64,000 bases of DNA from Gammaproteobacteria bacterium (GCA_018819515.1 JAHJPX010000007.1:558001-622000); one strand, 5' to 3'; positions 1 through 8,946 are shown, numbered from the stretch's first letter. The notes: a model not told the origin generated them from the letters alone. Numbers and translations are program-made.

Positions 1-1215
1 GCCGGCTACGGCTTCAACAAGTCGCACGCCGCCGCCTACTCGCTGGTCGCCTACCAGACCGCCTGGCTCAAGCACCATCATCCGTCCGCCTTCGTCGCCG
101 CGACGCTGTCGTCGGAAATGGCCAACACCGACAAGGTGCAGTTCTTCTACAACGACGCGAAGGAAAACGGCATCGTCTTCCTGCCGCCCGACATCAATCT
201 CGGCGGCGTGCGCTTCCAGCCGACCGACGGCAAGACCATCCGCTATGGCCTCGGTGCGATCAAGGGCACCGGCGAGTCGGCGCTCTCCGTCATCCTCAAG
301 GCGCGCGCCGAGGGTGGGCCGTTCATCGACCTGTTCGACTTCTGCCGCCGCGTCGACAAGCGCGTCGTCAACCGCCGCGTCGTCGAGGCGCTGATCCGCG
401 CCGGCGCCTTCGACAGCCTCGACGACCATCGGCACAAGTTGTTCGCCTCGGTCGGCATCGCGCTGGAAGCAGCCGAGCAGGCCGAGCGCAACGCGCATCA
501 GGGCGGCCTGTTCGACATGGGCGGCGCCGACGACGCACCGCAGACGCACTACGTCGACGTGCCACGCTGGGGCGAGCGCGAACGGCTGCTGAACGAAAAG
601 CAGGCGCTCGGCTTCTTCCTCTCCGGCCATCCGTACAACGAGTATGCCGACGAGCTGAAGTCCTTCGTCAAGCGCAAGCTCGGTGAACTGCAGGCGCAAC
701 GCGACCCGGTGCTGCTGGCCGGCATCGTCATCAGCACGCGCACGCAGATGACCCGCCGCGGCAAGATGTGCATCGTCCTGCTCGACGACGCCAGCAAACA
801 GATCGAGGTTTCCGTATTCAACGAACTGTGGGAAGCCGAGCGCAGCAAGATCAAGGAAGATGAACTGCTGCTGGTCGAAGGCAAGGTACAGAACGACGAC
901 TACACCGGCGGCCTGCGCATCACCGCCGACCGCCTGCTGACGCTCGGCGAAGCGCGAGCCCGTTTCGCCAAGGCGTTGAAGCTGTCGATGAACGGCGGTA
1001 CCCGCAGCGGCGACGCGCAGCGGCTGCAAACCATCCTCGCGCCCTATCGTCGCGCCGGCGGCAGCACCTGCGCGGTGCGTCTCGCCTATCGCAACGGCGA
1101 TGCCGAAACCGAGATTGCGCTGCCGGATAACTGGCGCGTCACGCTCGACGACGCGCTGCTCGCCTCCCTCAACGACTGGCTGACGCCAAGCAACGTCCGG
1201 GTCGTTTACGCATGA
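1..1215 (+). CDS. dnaE: DNA polymerase III alpha subunit, C-terminal part (cut by window start)
   Basis: This is the C-terminal 404 residues of the replicative polymerase catalytic subunit; the gene begins upstream of the window. The frame is open from base 1 and starts with the DnaE-typical AGYGFNKSHAAAYSLVAYQT, then SSEMANTDKV. The helix-hairpin-helix region follows, then the OB-fold around residues 225-310 (LLAGIVISTRTQMTRRGKM), which in DnaE contacts single-stranded DNA. An internal ATG at 118 is not the true start. The TGA stop overlaps the ATG of the next gene (ATGA at 1212-1215), so the two are probably translationally coupled. Confidence 0.96.
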   Translation, partial: AGYGFNKSHAAAYSLVAYQTAWLKHHHPSAFVAATLSSEMANTDKVQFFYNDAKENGIVFLPPDINLGGVRFQPTDGKTIRYGLGAIKGTGESALSVILKARAEGGPFIDLFDFCRRVDKRVVNRRVVEALIRAGAFDSLDDHRHKLFASVGIALEAAEQAERNAHQGGLFDMGGADDAPQTHYVDVPRWGERERLLNEKQALGFFLSGHPYNEYADELKSFVKRKLGELQAQRDPVLLAGIVISTRTQMTRRGKMCIVLLDDASKQIEVSVFNELWEAERSKIKEDELLLVEGKVQNDDYTGGLRITADRLLTLGEARARFAKALKLSMNGGTRSGDAQRLQTILAPYRRAGGSTCAVRLAYRNGDAETEIALPDNWRVTLDDALLASLNDWLTPSNVRVVYA

Positions 1216-1754
1216 TCCGCCTGATCGACAACGCGCTGCTCGACGAAGTGAGCGCCGAAGCCCGCGCCAGTGCGCGCGGCCGCAAGAACCGCAACTTCCA
1301 CACCGACGACGCCCAGCCCGGCCACCGCCTGCTCAACGCCATCGAGCCCGGCTCCTACGTCGCGCCGCATCGCCACCTCGATCCCAGCAAGAGCGAGACC
1401 ATGGTCGTCCTGCGAGGCAGCATGGGGCTCGTCACCTTCGACGATGCCGGCGAAGTCGTCGAGGCAACAAAAGTGTGTGGCTTCGCCCCATCCCTCGCTT
1501 CGCTCGGGACTGCCACTTCGTGGCGTCCTGCGCCCTCCGGGCTGGTCAGCCATGGTGGTACGCCGATGGGCGTCGATATTCCAGCAGGCACATGGCACAC
1601 CGTGTTCGCGCTCGAACCCGGAACCGTCTTTTTCGAAGCCAAGGCCGGCCCCTACCTGCCGCTCACCGTCGACGAGAAGGCGTCGTGGGCGCCCGCCGAA
1701 GGCGACCCCGGCGCCCCTGCGTATCTCGCGCGGCTGGCGCAACTTCTGAACTAG
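1212..1754 (+). CDS. WbuC-family cupin protein carrying an internal repeat-derived insertion
   Basis: A single-domain cupin of 180 residues resembling WbuC, a metal-binding cupin often found near O-antigen genes. Likely metal ligands are H53, H55 and E62 (motif PHRHLD...SE) and H129 in GVDIPAGTWHT. The tail has the family-typical GPYLPLTVDE and WAPAEG segments. Residues about 86-119, between FDDAGEVVEA and GVDIPAG, are encoded by the long form of the interspersed repeat (1469-1566). They give a Cys/Ser/Pro-rich loop I do not expect in the family. The frame stays open, so the gene may still work with an enlarged loop. It overlaps dnaE by 4 bases, and its TAG stop shares CTAG with the stop of the convergent peroxiredoxin-like gene. 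The function is not known. Confidence 0.85.
   Translation: MIRLIDNALLDEVSAEARASARGRKNRNFHTDDAQPGHRLLNAIEPGSYVAPHRHLDPSKSETMVVLRGSMGLVTFDDAGEVVEATKVCGFAPSLASLGTATSWRPAPSGLVSHGGTPMGVDIPAGTWHTVFALEPGTVFFEAKAGPYLPLTVDEKASWAPAEGDPGAPAYLARLAQLLN
1469..1566 (+). repeat. Interspersed repeat, long form (98 b), inside cupin gene
   Basis: Starts AAAAGTGTGTGG and ends GGTCAGCCATGGTGGTACGCCGA (quoted in parts: GGTCAGCCATGG, TGGTACGCCGA). It aligns over its whole length with the copy at 5322-5419. It contains small stem-loops such as GCCC/GGGC near the 3' part. The short repeats in this window look like its two ends joined: AAAAGT plus CAGCC...ACGCC. Confidence 0.9.
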
Positions 1755-2299
1755 ACTTCGCCCGCGTATTCGCCGCGTGCGGGGTAGTCGTTGGCGATCG
1801 CGAAATCGATGGCGCCCAACAGATCCTGGAACTGCGGCCGCGCGAACGGCATGGTCTGAACGGCGCCGTAATACAGCGTGCCGTCGGGCCGGACGAGAAA
1901 CAAGCCGGGCTCGCTGAACAGCGCCGGCTCCTCGACGCCGATCGAGGTCTTGCCGCGCGATGTGCTGATGTAGAGCCCCCACTCGCGGGCGTTCTTCAGG
2001 CCGAGGCCGTAGGCGAATTTCAGCGCGTCGGCCTTGACCTTGTCCGCCATGGCTTTCGCCCGCGCCTCGTCGTCGCCGCTGACGGCGACGATCTTGACGC
2101 CGCGCTTCTCGAACTCCGGCGCCAGACGTTCGAGTTCCATCAGGTATTTCGCGCAAATCGGGCAGTGCAGGCCGCGATAGAAGATCACCATGTCGAAGCG
2201 TTCAGCCGGGTTCGCTCCGAGGACGAATCGTTCTCCGCCGAGCAAGGGAACGTCGAGGGCGGGAACGGGCTGCCGGGGCAGCAGGGCTTGCAGGATCAT
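1751..2299 (-). CDS. Peroxiredoxin-like (AhpC/TSA, thioredoxin-fold) protein
   Basis: A 182-residue thioredoxin-fold protein of the AhpC/TSA peroxiredoxin-like group, predicted to act as a cytoplasmic thiol peroxidase or reductase. The N-terminal part reads VIFYRGLHCPICAKYL, with C46 and C49 forming a CPIC motif where peroxiredoxins have the peroxidatic cysteine. It continues with the beta-strand segments VKIVAVSGDD and LFLVRPDGTLYYGAVQ. The ATG at 2297-2299 follows an AAGGAC ribosome-binding site. It is transcribed divergently from the AraC-type regulator, a common arrangement when the regulator controls its neighbour. The substrate is unknown. Confidence 0.85.
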   Translation of the reverse strand: MILQALLPRQPVPALDVPLLGGERFVLGANPAERFDMVIFYRGLHCPICAKYLMELERLAPEFEKRGVKIVAVSGDDEARAKAMADKVKADALKFAYGLGLKNAREWGLYISTSRGKTSIGVEEPALFSEPGLFLVRPDGTLYYGAVQTMPFARPQFQDLLGAIDFAIANDYPARGEYAGEV

Positions 2300-2383
2300 T
2301 TCGCGTCCTTTCGCGATGTATTTCAGCCATTGTGCGATACGATCTGCAACATGGAGTGCAATAGCGATTGCCAAACGTACAAG

Positions 2384-3211
2384 ATGAAGAACACTCCCCG
2401 GCTGGATCGACTGTCCGCCCTGTTGGAAGGGGTTGCGCCACGTGTCGAGGTGAGCCGGCCCGAAGCGGACGCCTGCGCGATCGTCGGCGAAGCATCCGCC
2501 AGGCAGTTCCTGCATCTGTATTTGATTGCCGAAGGCACGGTCTGCCTGCGCGAAGCGCGGGAGAAAAGCCGGACCGTCGAGACGCCCGCCATCGTCGTCT
2601 GCCGGGCCGATGCGGCGCATGTCCTCGAATCCGTGCCGGCGGAAGCGTTTCGCGGTCTGCTGTGCGCGAAAGCCTATCTGGACGGCCCCGTCGGCAAGCT
2701 GCTGTTCAACGAATTCGCCGAGCCGCTCGCGGTTTCGCTCGCCGAGTCGGATGCGTCGCTGAGCCATGTCATCCAGTTGATCGCCTCCGAATTGCAGACG
2801 CCGCGCTGCGGCCAACCGGCGCTGCTCGACCGCGCGGGAGACATTCTGTTCATCGGCCTGCTCCGGCACCTGATTGCCCATCCGAAAGTCGGCGGCGGCC
2901 TGTTCGGCGGACTGGCCGATCCGCGCATCGCCCGCGCACTGGTTGCGATGCATACCGCGCCGCAAAGCGGCTGGACGCTGGAAACGCTCGCTGCGGAAGC
3001 GGGCATGTCGCGGACTTCGTTTGCCAACACGTTCCGCGATGTCATGCACCAGACGCCCGGCAAGTACCTGAGCAAGCTGCGACTGGCGATCGCCGCCCAG
3101 GCGGTGCAGTCCGGACGCGGACTCAAGAAAGCCGCCAGCGAGTCGGGCTACCTGAGTCCATCCGCGCTTTCCCGTGCTCTGTCGCGGGCGAGGTCGCCGA
3201 GCCTGAACTGA
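2384..3211 (+). CDS. AraC-family transcriptional regulator with N-terminal cupin domain
   Basis: A 275-residue regulator. The N-terminal part (DRLSALLEGVAPRVEV) resembles the cupin_6 type ligand domain. The C-terminal 100 residues carry two helix-turn-helix units (LETLAAEAGMSRTSFANTFR, then an AIAAQAVQSGRGLKKAASES stretch) ending YLSPSALSRALSR, which is AraC-like. The start is uncertain: an in-frame ATG also occurs at 2351, and neither has a strong ribosome-binding site. It is divergent from the peroxiredoxin-like gene across about 85 bases, so that gene is the likeliest target, probably in a redox or electrophile response (inference). Confidence 0.85.
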   Translation: MKNTPRLDRLSALLEGVAPRVEVSRPEADACAIVGEASARQFLHLYLIAEGTVCLREAREKSRTVETPAIVVCRADAAHVLESVPAEAFRGLLCAKAYLDGPVGKLLFNEFAEPLAVSLAESDASLSHVIQLIASELQTPRCGQPALLDRAGDILFIGLLRHLIAHPKVGGGLFGGLADPRIARALVAMHTAPQSGWTLETLAAEAGMSRTSFANTFRDVMHQTPGKYLSKLRLAIAAQAVQSGRGLKKAASESGYLSPSALSRALSRARSPSLN

Positions 3212-3234
3212 CGTCGGGCTCGACGCGGGCCGCG

Positions 3235-3258
3235 AAAAGTCAGCCGTGGCGGTACGCC
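3235..3258 (+). repeat. Interspersed repeat, short form
   Basis: A full match to the short consensus: AAAAGT, CAGCCGTGGCG, GT, ACGCC. It lies 24 bases after the AraC regulator's stop. Confidence 0.9.
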
Positions 3259-3363
3259 GAGTGGGCCGCCCTTCCTTTCGCCATTTCATTCCTGGTGACG
3301 TGATCATCCACGGTGTTCAAGGCCGCCCAACACGGACCTCGCGCCACTATTACTATTGGCATA

Positions 3364-3385
3364 TGATATGGAGTGCTGATATGGA
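3364..3385 (+). promoter_or_regulatory. Direct repeat upstream of hybrid kinase (candidate binding site)
   Basis: TGATATGGA occurs at 3364-3372 and again at 3377-3385, start-to-start spacing 13, in a locally AT-rich patch about 60 bases before the kinase start. It may bind a regulator; this is only a pattern. Confidence 0.25.
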
Positions 3386-3446
3386 ATCAGCATGGTTGGA
3401 CGGCGATTTGCGCGGAGACCCAGGAACCCGATAGTTCTTCTTGACG

Positions 3447-5222
3447 ATGTCCATAGACTTCACTTCCGACGAAGAGCGTACCGTCGTCGAGGCGGAACAG
3501 GTTCGCGCCTATTTCAGCGAGGCCAACGACCAGAATCTGGCCGGGGCTGTCGTCCTGAGCCTGATCGTCTATGTCGTGCATGAGGGGATTCCGCTCTGGA
3601 CATGGCAGCCCGCGCTGGCCGTCCTCTACGCAGTCACCCTCGCTCGCACGTGGCTGATCTGGCGCTACCATCGCGCGCCCGGGAGCCGTAGCGTACGCGC
3701 TTGGGGACGCAGCCAGACCGTCGGCGGCACAGTGGCAGGAATTTGCTGGGGCGCGGCCGCTACGGCCATGCTCGCGCACGTATCCACGGAGATGCAACTT
3801 TTCGTTCTGACTGTGATGACGGTGGTGGCTGCAGCAAGCGCCTCCGAAGGCTATTCCTATACTCCACCATCGCGGGGTTTCATTCTTGCCTCTCTCGGTC
3901 CGGCGACTGCCTGGCTGCTGACGGTCGGCGATCGGTTTCACTACATCCTGGCGGCAATGCTGGCGATTTTTATACCGCTGACCTTATGGCAGGGACTGAA
4001 ACGGAATCAGGTGTTCATCGAGGCCCAGCAATTGCGTTTTCGCAATGAGGCGCTGGCGAATGAACTGGCGATGCAGCGAGATGCTGCCGAGCAAGCCTAT
4101 CTCGGCAGAAGCCGGTTCCTGGCTGCTGCCAGCCATGATCTGCGCCAGCCCATGCAGGCATTGTCGATCTTTCACGAACTGTTGCGGGACGAAGCGCGAA
4201 CCGACCGTGGCAGCGATCTTCTTGCCAACGCCCAGCAAGCCGCAGATGCCATGGCCATGCTGCTCGATTCCCTTCTGGATGTTTCCAAGCTCGATGCCAA
4301 GGTCGTCAAGCCGGACTGCCAGGCCTTTCCCGTTCATTCGCTGCTTTCCGAGATGGAACATGAATTTGCCCCGGTCGCCGAAAGGAAAGGTGTTCGGCTG
4401 GATGTGCGGTCCTGCTCCGCCGACATCGTCAGCGATCCGGTACTGCTTGGACAAGTGCTGCGCAATTTGATCGAGAATGCAATTCGCTATACCCCGTCAG
4501 GCCGCGTGCTGGTCGGCTGCCGACGCCGCAACGGACATCTCGCCATCGAGGTATTGGATACCGGCATTGGCATCGCGGCCGACAAGCAGGCGGCGATCTT
4601 CGGCGAGTTCTACCAGGTCGACAACAAGGCGCGCGATCGGGAACAGGGTCTGGGTCTCGGCCTGGCGATCGTCGATCGCATCACGCGCCTCCTCGATCAT
4701 CCGCTGACGTTGCGTTCGGAGGCCGGCCGGGGTTCCTGCTTTGTCGTCACGGTGCCGCTGGCCGGCGCGACGGATAGCCCAGCATCCATCCCGCCGGAAG
4801 CCGAACCTGCGCGAGTGCCCGATAGCCTGGCCGGTCGCCGGATGGTGGTTATCGACGACGAAGAAGCCATACGAACCGGCATGGAAAAGCTCCTGGGAAA
4901 ATGGGGATGTGATGTGATCGTTGGCGGGTCGGTCGCGGAGTGCTTGAGACTGGTTGATTTTGGCCAGATGTCGATCGACGGGCTTGTCTCGGACATGGGC
5001 CTGCCGGAACCGGACACTGGAATCCGTGCCATTGCCGCCTTCAGGGAGCTTTACGGCCAGAACCTGCCAGCGCTCCTCGTGACGGGCGATACGAGCAGGG
5101 CGGCATTGCAGGCGGCAGAGGCTGAAAATCTCATCATGCTTCACAAGCCCATCAAGCCGGCTCGCTTGCGCGCAGCGCTAACAAAGGCGCTTGAGCCAAA
5201 CCCGCCCGACGACAAGCATTGA
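3447..5222 (+). CDS. Hybrid sensor histidine kinase / response regulator
   Basis: A 591-residue inner-membrane sensor kinase. The N-terminal half has several hydrophobic segments (about residues 30-190: VVLSLIVYVVHEGIPLW, LFVLTVMTVVAAAS, LAAMLAIFIPLTLW). A short coiled region leads to the HisKA domain with SHDLRQPMQALS, where H230 is the likely phosphorylated histidine. The HATPase domain has RNLIENAIRYTP, DTGIGI and GLGLGLAIV. A C-terminal receiver has acidic IDDEE, likely acceptor D516 in LVSDMGLPE, and HKPIKPARL. The DLRQP variant of the H-box is typical of NahK/ErcS-like hybrid kinases. I chose ATG 3447; the upstream TTG at 3441 has no ribosome-binding advantage. No partner regulator is adjacent. 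Confidence 0.92.
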   Translation: MSIDFTSDEERTVVEAEQVRAYFSEANDQNLAGAVVLSLIVYVVHEGIPLWTWQPALAVLYAVTLARTWLIWRYHRAPGSRSVRAWGRSQTVGGTVAGICWGAAATAMLAHVSTEMQLFVLTVMTVVAAASASEGYSYTPPSRGFILASLGPATAWLLTVGDRFHYILAAMLAIFIPLTLWQGLKRNQVFIEAQQLRFRNEALANELAMQRDAAEQAYLGRSRFLAAASHDLRQPMQALSIFHELLRDEARTDRGSDLLANAQQAADAMAMLLDSLLDVSKLDAKVVKPDCQAFPVHSLLSEMEHEFAPVAERKGVRLDVRSCSADIVSDPVLLGQVLRNLIENAIRYTPSGRVLVGCRRRNGHLAIEVLDTGIGIAADKQAAIFGEFYQVDNKARDREQGLGLGLAIVDRITRLLDHPLTLRSEAGRGSCFVVTVPLAGATDSPASIPPEAEPARVPDSLAGRRMVVIDDEEAIRTGMEKLLGKWGCDVIVGGSVAECLRLVDFGQMSIDGLVSDMGLPEPDTGIRAIAAFRELYGQNLPALLVTGDTSRAALQAAEAENLIMLHKPIKPARLRAALTKALEPNPPDDKH

Positions 5223-5321
5223 TCGGATGCGGCGCGCCATGCGCATCGGCGACCGTTGTGTTTCGGCCAGGCTGGCCAAAGACGGCAAGGGCTGGCGACG
5301 AGTCGTATATCGCCATTTCCG

Positions 5322-5419
5322 AAAAGTGTGGGGCGTTGCCCCATCCCTCGCTTTGCTCGGGACCGCAACTGCGTTGCGTCCTGCGCCCTTCGGGCTGGTC
5401 AGTCGTGGCGGTACGCCGA
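5322..5419 (+). repeat. Interspersed repeat, long form (98 b), intergenic
   Basis: The second long copy, in the gap between the converging kinase and aldehyde dehydrogenase genes. It contains short stem-loops: GGGGC/GCCCC, GCAAC/GTTGC and GCCC/GGGC. It aligns end to end with 1469-1566 with roughly 12 differences by eye. It ends 13 bases from the aldehyde dehydrogenase stop. Confidence 0.92.
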
Positions 5420-5432
5420 GTGGCGTAAATGA

Positions 5433-6821
5433 CTACCGCTTCATCATCCAGCGGATGATGCGCTCGGCGGCCTTGCCATAGGGCGGCATGACCAGGCGCA
5501 GGGTGTCGGGCCGGAGCGGCTTCTTCAGTACCGGCTTTTCGTGGCTGAAAGTCTCGACGGAACGCCGGCCATGGTAGGCGCCGATGCCGCTGGGGCCGAC
5601 ACCGCCGAAGGGCAGGTCGGGTGCGCCCAGATGGGCGACCACGACGTTGAAGCCGATGGCGCCCGATGAGGTCTCGTCCTCGAAGCGTTTCCGTGTCGCT
5701 GTGTCGTCGGTGAAGGCGTAGAGCGCGAGCGGCTTGTCGCCGGCGCGGATGTGCGCCAGCGCGGCGTCGAGGTCGGGCACGCGGACGATGGGCAGGATGG
5801 GGCCGAAGATTTCGTCGCGCATGAGCCAGGCGTCGGGGGCGACGTGGTCGAGAACGGTCGGCGCGATGTAGCGCTGCGCTTCGTCGGTCTGCCCGCCGGC
5901 AACGACGCGGCCTTCGTCGAGCAGCGTGGCGAGGCGATGGAACTGGCGTACGTTGACGATGCGACCATAGTCGTGACTGGTTGCGGGAGTGGCGCCGTAC
6001 ATTTCGACGATGGCCCTGGCGAGCAAGGGCGCGAGCTTGTCGGCGACTGCGGGCGCGGCCAGCAGGTAGTCGGGCGCGACGCAGGTCTGGCCGCAGTTGA
6101 TGAACTTGCCCCAGGCGATGCGCCGCGCGGCGGCGGCGAGGTCGACGCTGTCGTCTACCCAGACGGGGGACTTGCCGCCGAGTTCGAGCGTGACCGGCGT
6201 CAGGTGTTTCGCCGCCGCCGTCATCACGACGCGGCCGACGCGCCCGTTGCCGGTGTAGAAGATGTGGTCGAAGCGCTGTTCGAGCAGGAGGGTGGTCTCG
6301 TCGACGCCGCCCTCGACGACCGCGATCGCGTTTGGATCGAGGTACTTCGGCAGCAGGCGGGCAAGCAGCACCGAGGTGGATACCGCCAGTTCGCTGGGCT
6401 TGAGGATGGCGACGTTGCCTGCCGCCAGCGCGCCGATCAGCGGTGTCAACGACAGCAGCACCGGATAGTTCCAGGGCGCGATGACCAGCACGACGCCGAG
6501 CGGTTCGAGCATTACCTTCGCCGAGGCGGGTTGCAGCATCAGCGGCACGCCGCGGTGACGCGGCGCCAGCCAGCGTTTCAGGTGCCGCAGCGTGTGGTCG
6601 ATCTCGCCGACCGCCATGCCGGTCTCGGTCAATTTCGATTCGATCGGATGCTTGCCCAGATCCTCGCTCAGCGCGAGGTCGAATTCGGCCGCACGCTCGA
6701 CCAGCATGCGGCGCATTCCGCGAAGCTGTTCGTGGCGCCATTCCAGCGGTTTCGTGATGCCGGAATCGAAGGTCCGGCGCAGGCGGGTGACGGTCGCGGG
6801 TATATCCATCGTGTTAGTCAT
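5433..6821 (-). CDS. NAD(P)-dependent aldehyde dehydrogenase (coniferyl-aldehyde-dehydrogenase-like)
   Basis: A 462-residue aldehyde dehydrogenase of the class-3/coniferyl aldehyde type, oxidising aldehydes to carboxylates. Visible motifs are VVLVIAPWNYPVLLSLTPL (cofactor/active-site Asn region), KPSELA, FTGN-like YTGNGRVG, LELGGKSPV with the general-base Glu, and NCGQTCVAPDY with catalytic C247. The C-terminal PFGGVGPSGIGAYHG is also family-typical. The short N-terminus and the absence of a long C-terminal extension fit this subgroup. The start is ATG 6821; an ATG at 6809 is an alternative. It is divergent from the haemolysin-III-like gene. The specific aldehyde cannot be read from sequence. 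Confidence 0.93.
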   Translation of the reverse strand: MTNTMDIPATVTRLRRTFDSGITKPLEWRHEQLRGMRRMLVERAAEFDLALSEDLGKHPIESKLTETGMAVGEIDHTLRHLKRWLAPRHRGVPLMLQPASAKVMLEPLGVVLVIAPWNYPVLLSLTPLIGALAAGNVAILKPSELAVSTSVLLARLLPKYLDPNAIAVVEGGVDETTLLLEQRFDHIFYTGNGRVGRVVMTAAAKHLTPVTLELGGKSPVWVDDSVDLAAAARRIAWGKFINCGQTCVAPDYLLAAPAVADKLAPLLARAIVEMYGATPATSHDYGRIVNVRQFHRLATLLDEGRVVAGGQTDEAQRYIAPTVLDHVAPDAWLMRDEIFGPILPIVRVPDLDAALAHIRAGDKPLALYAFTDDTATRKRFEDETSSGAIGFNVVVAHLGAPDLPFGGVGPSGIGAYHGRRSVETFSHEKPVLKKPLRPDTLRLVMPPYGKAAERIIRWMMKR

Positions 6822-6943
6822 GGTTGATGCGGACGACGCGAATACTTATCATGACGCAAATCACCGCAGACTGCCATACCAGCGTTTTTCTCAACCCGTG
6901 CGTCGCCGTTGGCCGGCCGCGCCGTCGAAGAGTTCCGGGAAGG

Positions 6944-7591
6944 ATGAGCACACCCGTATTGCCGCGTTACTCCCTTGGCGAGGAAATCGCCAACAGCGTC
7001 ACGCACGGCGTCGGCATCGTCCTGGCGATCGCCGGGCTGGCGGTGCTGACCGCGTTTGCGGCGCGCGACGGCAATGCCTGGCACGTGACGGCCAGCGCCA
7101 TTTTCGGCGCCACGCTGATTCTTTGCTTCACGACGTCGACGCTCTATCACAGCATCCAGCTCGAGCGCGTCAAGCGCGTACTACGAGTGTTCGACCACTC
7201 GGCGGTGTTCCTGCTGATCGCGGGCACCTACACGCCCTTCATGCTGCTCGGCGTGCCCGGTCCGTGGGGCTGGACGATACTGGCGGCGGTGTGGACGCTG
7301 GCGATCGCCGGCATCGTGTTGAAGTTCGTCCTGCACGGCCGGCTGCACGGCCTGATCGTCGCGCTGTATCTGGCGATGGGCTGGCTGGTGGTAGTCGCCA
7401 CCAAGCCGCTGCTGGAGAACATCGGCATCGGCGGCCTGTCGCTGCTTGCCGCCGGCGGGCTGGCCTACACAATCGGCGTGATCTTCTACAAGTGGCGGCG
7501 CCTGCGCTACAGCCATGCCATCTGGCACGGCTTCGTGCTGCTCGGCGGCGGCCTGCACTACTTCGCGGTGCTGCTCTACCTGATTCCCTGA
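6944..7591 (+). CDS. Haemolysin III / PAQR-family membrane protein
   Basis: A 215-residue protein with seven predicted transmembrane helices. It carries the family signature residues EIANSVTHGVG near the N-terminus, TSTLYHS after helix 2, FDHSAVFLLIAGTYTPF and a C-terminal IWHGFVLLGGGLHYFAV. In PAQR proteins these His/Asp/Ser residues build a metal site, and bacterial members are called haemolysin III or YqfA. ATG 6944 is preceded by GGGAAGG; longer in-frame starts upstream lack this. The physiological role is uncertain (membrane homeostasis in related proteins). Confidence 0.9.
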   Translation: MSTPVLPRYSLGEEIANSVTHGVGIVLAIAGLAVLTAFAARDGNAWHVTASAIFGATLILCFTTSTLYHSIQLERVKRVLRVFDHSAVFLLIAGTYTPFMLLGVPGPWGWTILAAVWTLAIAGIVLKFVLHGRLHGLIVALYLAMGWLVVVATKPLLENIGIGGLSLLAAGGLAYTIGVIFYKWRRLRYSHAIWHGFVLLGGGLHYFAVLLYLIP

Positions 7592-7648
7592 AAAGCCGGC
7601 AGCGCAGTTCCGTGCGCCGCACCCCGCTCGCGGCGCTCCACAGGTTCC

Positions 7649-8101
7649 TCAGTCGTTCTTGAACGCGTCGTGGCAGTCCTTGCAGGTCTTCTGGACCGCC
7701 TGGAACGCTGCGCCGGCCTCTCGCTTGTCCTTCGTGCCGGCGATCGCGGCGAGCTTGTCGGTGGCATCGAAGAAGGCCTTTTTTCCGGCTTCGAACTTCT
7801 CCGGCTGCGTCCATACTTCCTCGCGGGAACGGCTGGGCGGATAGTTGGTGTCCGGGCCGAAGTACTCCCACGGTTTGTCGCGCAGCTCCATCATGCGCAA
7901 CGTCAGGGACTGGAATTTCGCCGCATCGTACTCGTTCGCGCGGATCATTACCCCCATCGGCTCGAAGTACTTGATGATCTCTTTGAAGGCGGCTCGGCGG
8001 TGCGCAACGGGCTGGCCGGGGCGCGTGTCTTCGGGTTCGCCGCCGCAGGCGGTGAGTAGGATGACAGGAATCAGGATCAGGGCGGTTTTCAGTCGTGACA
8101 T
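7649..8101 (-). CDS. Cytochrome c'-type lipoprotein (c-type cytochrome)
   Basis: A 150-residue exported cytochrome. The N-terminus is a lipoprotein signal (LILIPVILLTACGG, lipobox LTAC), so it is probably anchored in a membrane facing the periplasm. A single haem-binding CKDCH lies ten residues from the C-terminus after a helical body (four-helix cytochrome c' pattern, with KTCKDCHDAFKND at the end). In the family the C-terminal CXXCH gives a high-spin haem that binds NO or CO. It stands alone between convergent and divergent neighbours and could feed the multihaem system further along (inference only). Confidence 0.88.
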   Translation of the reverse strand: MSRLKTALILIPVILLTACGGEPEDTRPGQPVAHRRAAFKEIIKYFEPMGVMIRANEYDAAKFQSLTLRMMELRDKPWEYFGPDTNYPPSRSREEVWTQPEKFEAGKKAFFDATDKLAAIAGTKDKREAGAAFQAVQKTCKDCHDAFKND

Positions 8102-8222
8102 TGGGTATCCGGTGGGGACGTTGATTGAAACGGGGTCGGCATTATCGCCGCCATTGCGCCATCGCGCCAGCGCCGCCAATCCGACAACCGTCACTGCCGA
8201 AAGTTCTAGGGCCTGCGCTCTA

Positions 8223-8852
8223 TCATCCGGCGTCAGGCGCTCCCAGCCGCGCGATCTGCCGGTCGTGCAGGCGGGCGAGCAGCAATAGTGCCGCGCAGGC
8301 GCCGATCAGCGCGTAGAACATGTCCGACTGCGTGTCCCAGACGTAGCCCTGCGTGCCGAGGAATTCCTCGGCGCCCTGGCCGAACGCCAGCGCCGCCGCC
8401 CACTCGATCAGCTCGTAGCCGGCGCTGATCGCCAGCACCACGCACACCACCAGAAAAACCAGCATCTTGCGACCCTGCACGTAGGCACCGCGAATCAGGA
8501 TTTCGCGCGCGATGATGGCGGGAACGAAGCCCTGCATGAAATGGCCGATCTTGTCGTAGGGGTTGCGGTCCATGCCCAGCACGTCCGCGATCCAGAAGCC
8601 CAGCGGCACCCGCGCATAAGTGTAGGCGCCGCCGGCCATCAACACGATGGCGTGCAGGAAGATCAGCGCATAGAGCAGCGTGGTCAGCGGGAAACGGCGG
8701 TAAGTCAGCGCCATCAGCGGCAGCGCGATCAGCACCGGAAAGACTTCAAGAAGCCAGGTCGGGCGGTCGTAAGGCCGGAAGCCGGAGATCGCCAGCAGCA
8801 CAACTAGCGCGATGGCGGCGATGACGAGGTTGCGGGTGGGTTGTGTCGGCAT
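8223..8852 (-). CDS. DUF2238 (YjdF-like) inner membrane protein
   Basis: A 209-residue protein with about six transmembrane segments (for example NLVIAAIALVVLLAISGF and MLVFLVVCVVLAISAGYE). It has the DUF2238 hallmarks NPYDKIGHFMQGFVPAIIARE, AGYELIEWAAALAFGQGAEE and GTQGYVWDTQSDMFYALIGA. Those conserved His/Asp/Glu residues suggest a membrane active site or ion site, but the family has no established function. The start is ATG 8852, reading MPTQPTRN. An upstream in-frame ATG at 8885 would add 11 residues with no apparent function. Confidence 0.88.
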   Translation of the reverse strand: MPTQPTRNLVIAAIALVVLLAISGFRPYDRPTWLLEVFPVLIALPLMALTYRRFPLTTLLYALIFLHAIVLMAGGAYTYARVPLGFWIADVLGMDRNPYDKIGHFMQGFVPAIIAREILIRGAYVQGRKMLVFLVVCVVLAISAGYELIEWAAALAFGQGAEEFLGTQGYVWDTQSDMFYALIGACAALLLLARLHDRQIARLGAPDAG

Positions 8853-8946
8853 TTCAGCGACGCATCGTGCCTGCAAATGGTGCAACTTTCAAGTCCGGCA
8901 ACCGGTTTTCAGCAGTCGGCGGAATACCCAAAAACAATATCCGGTG

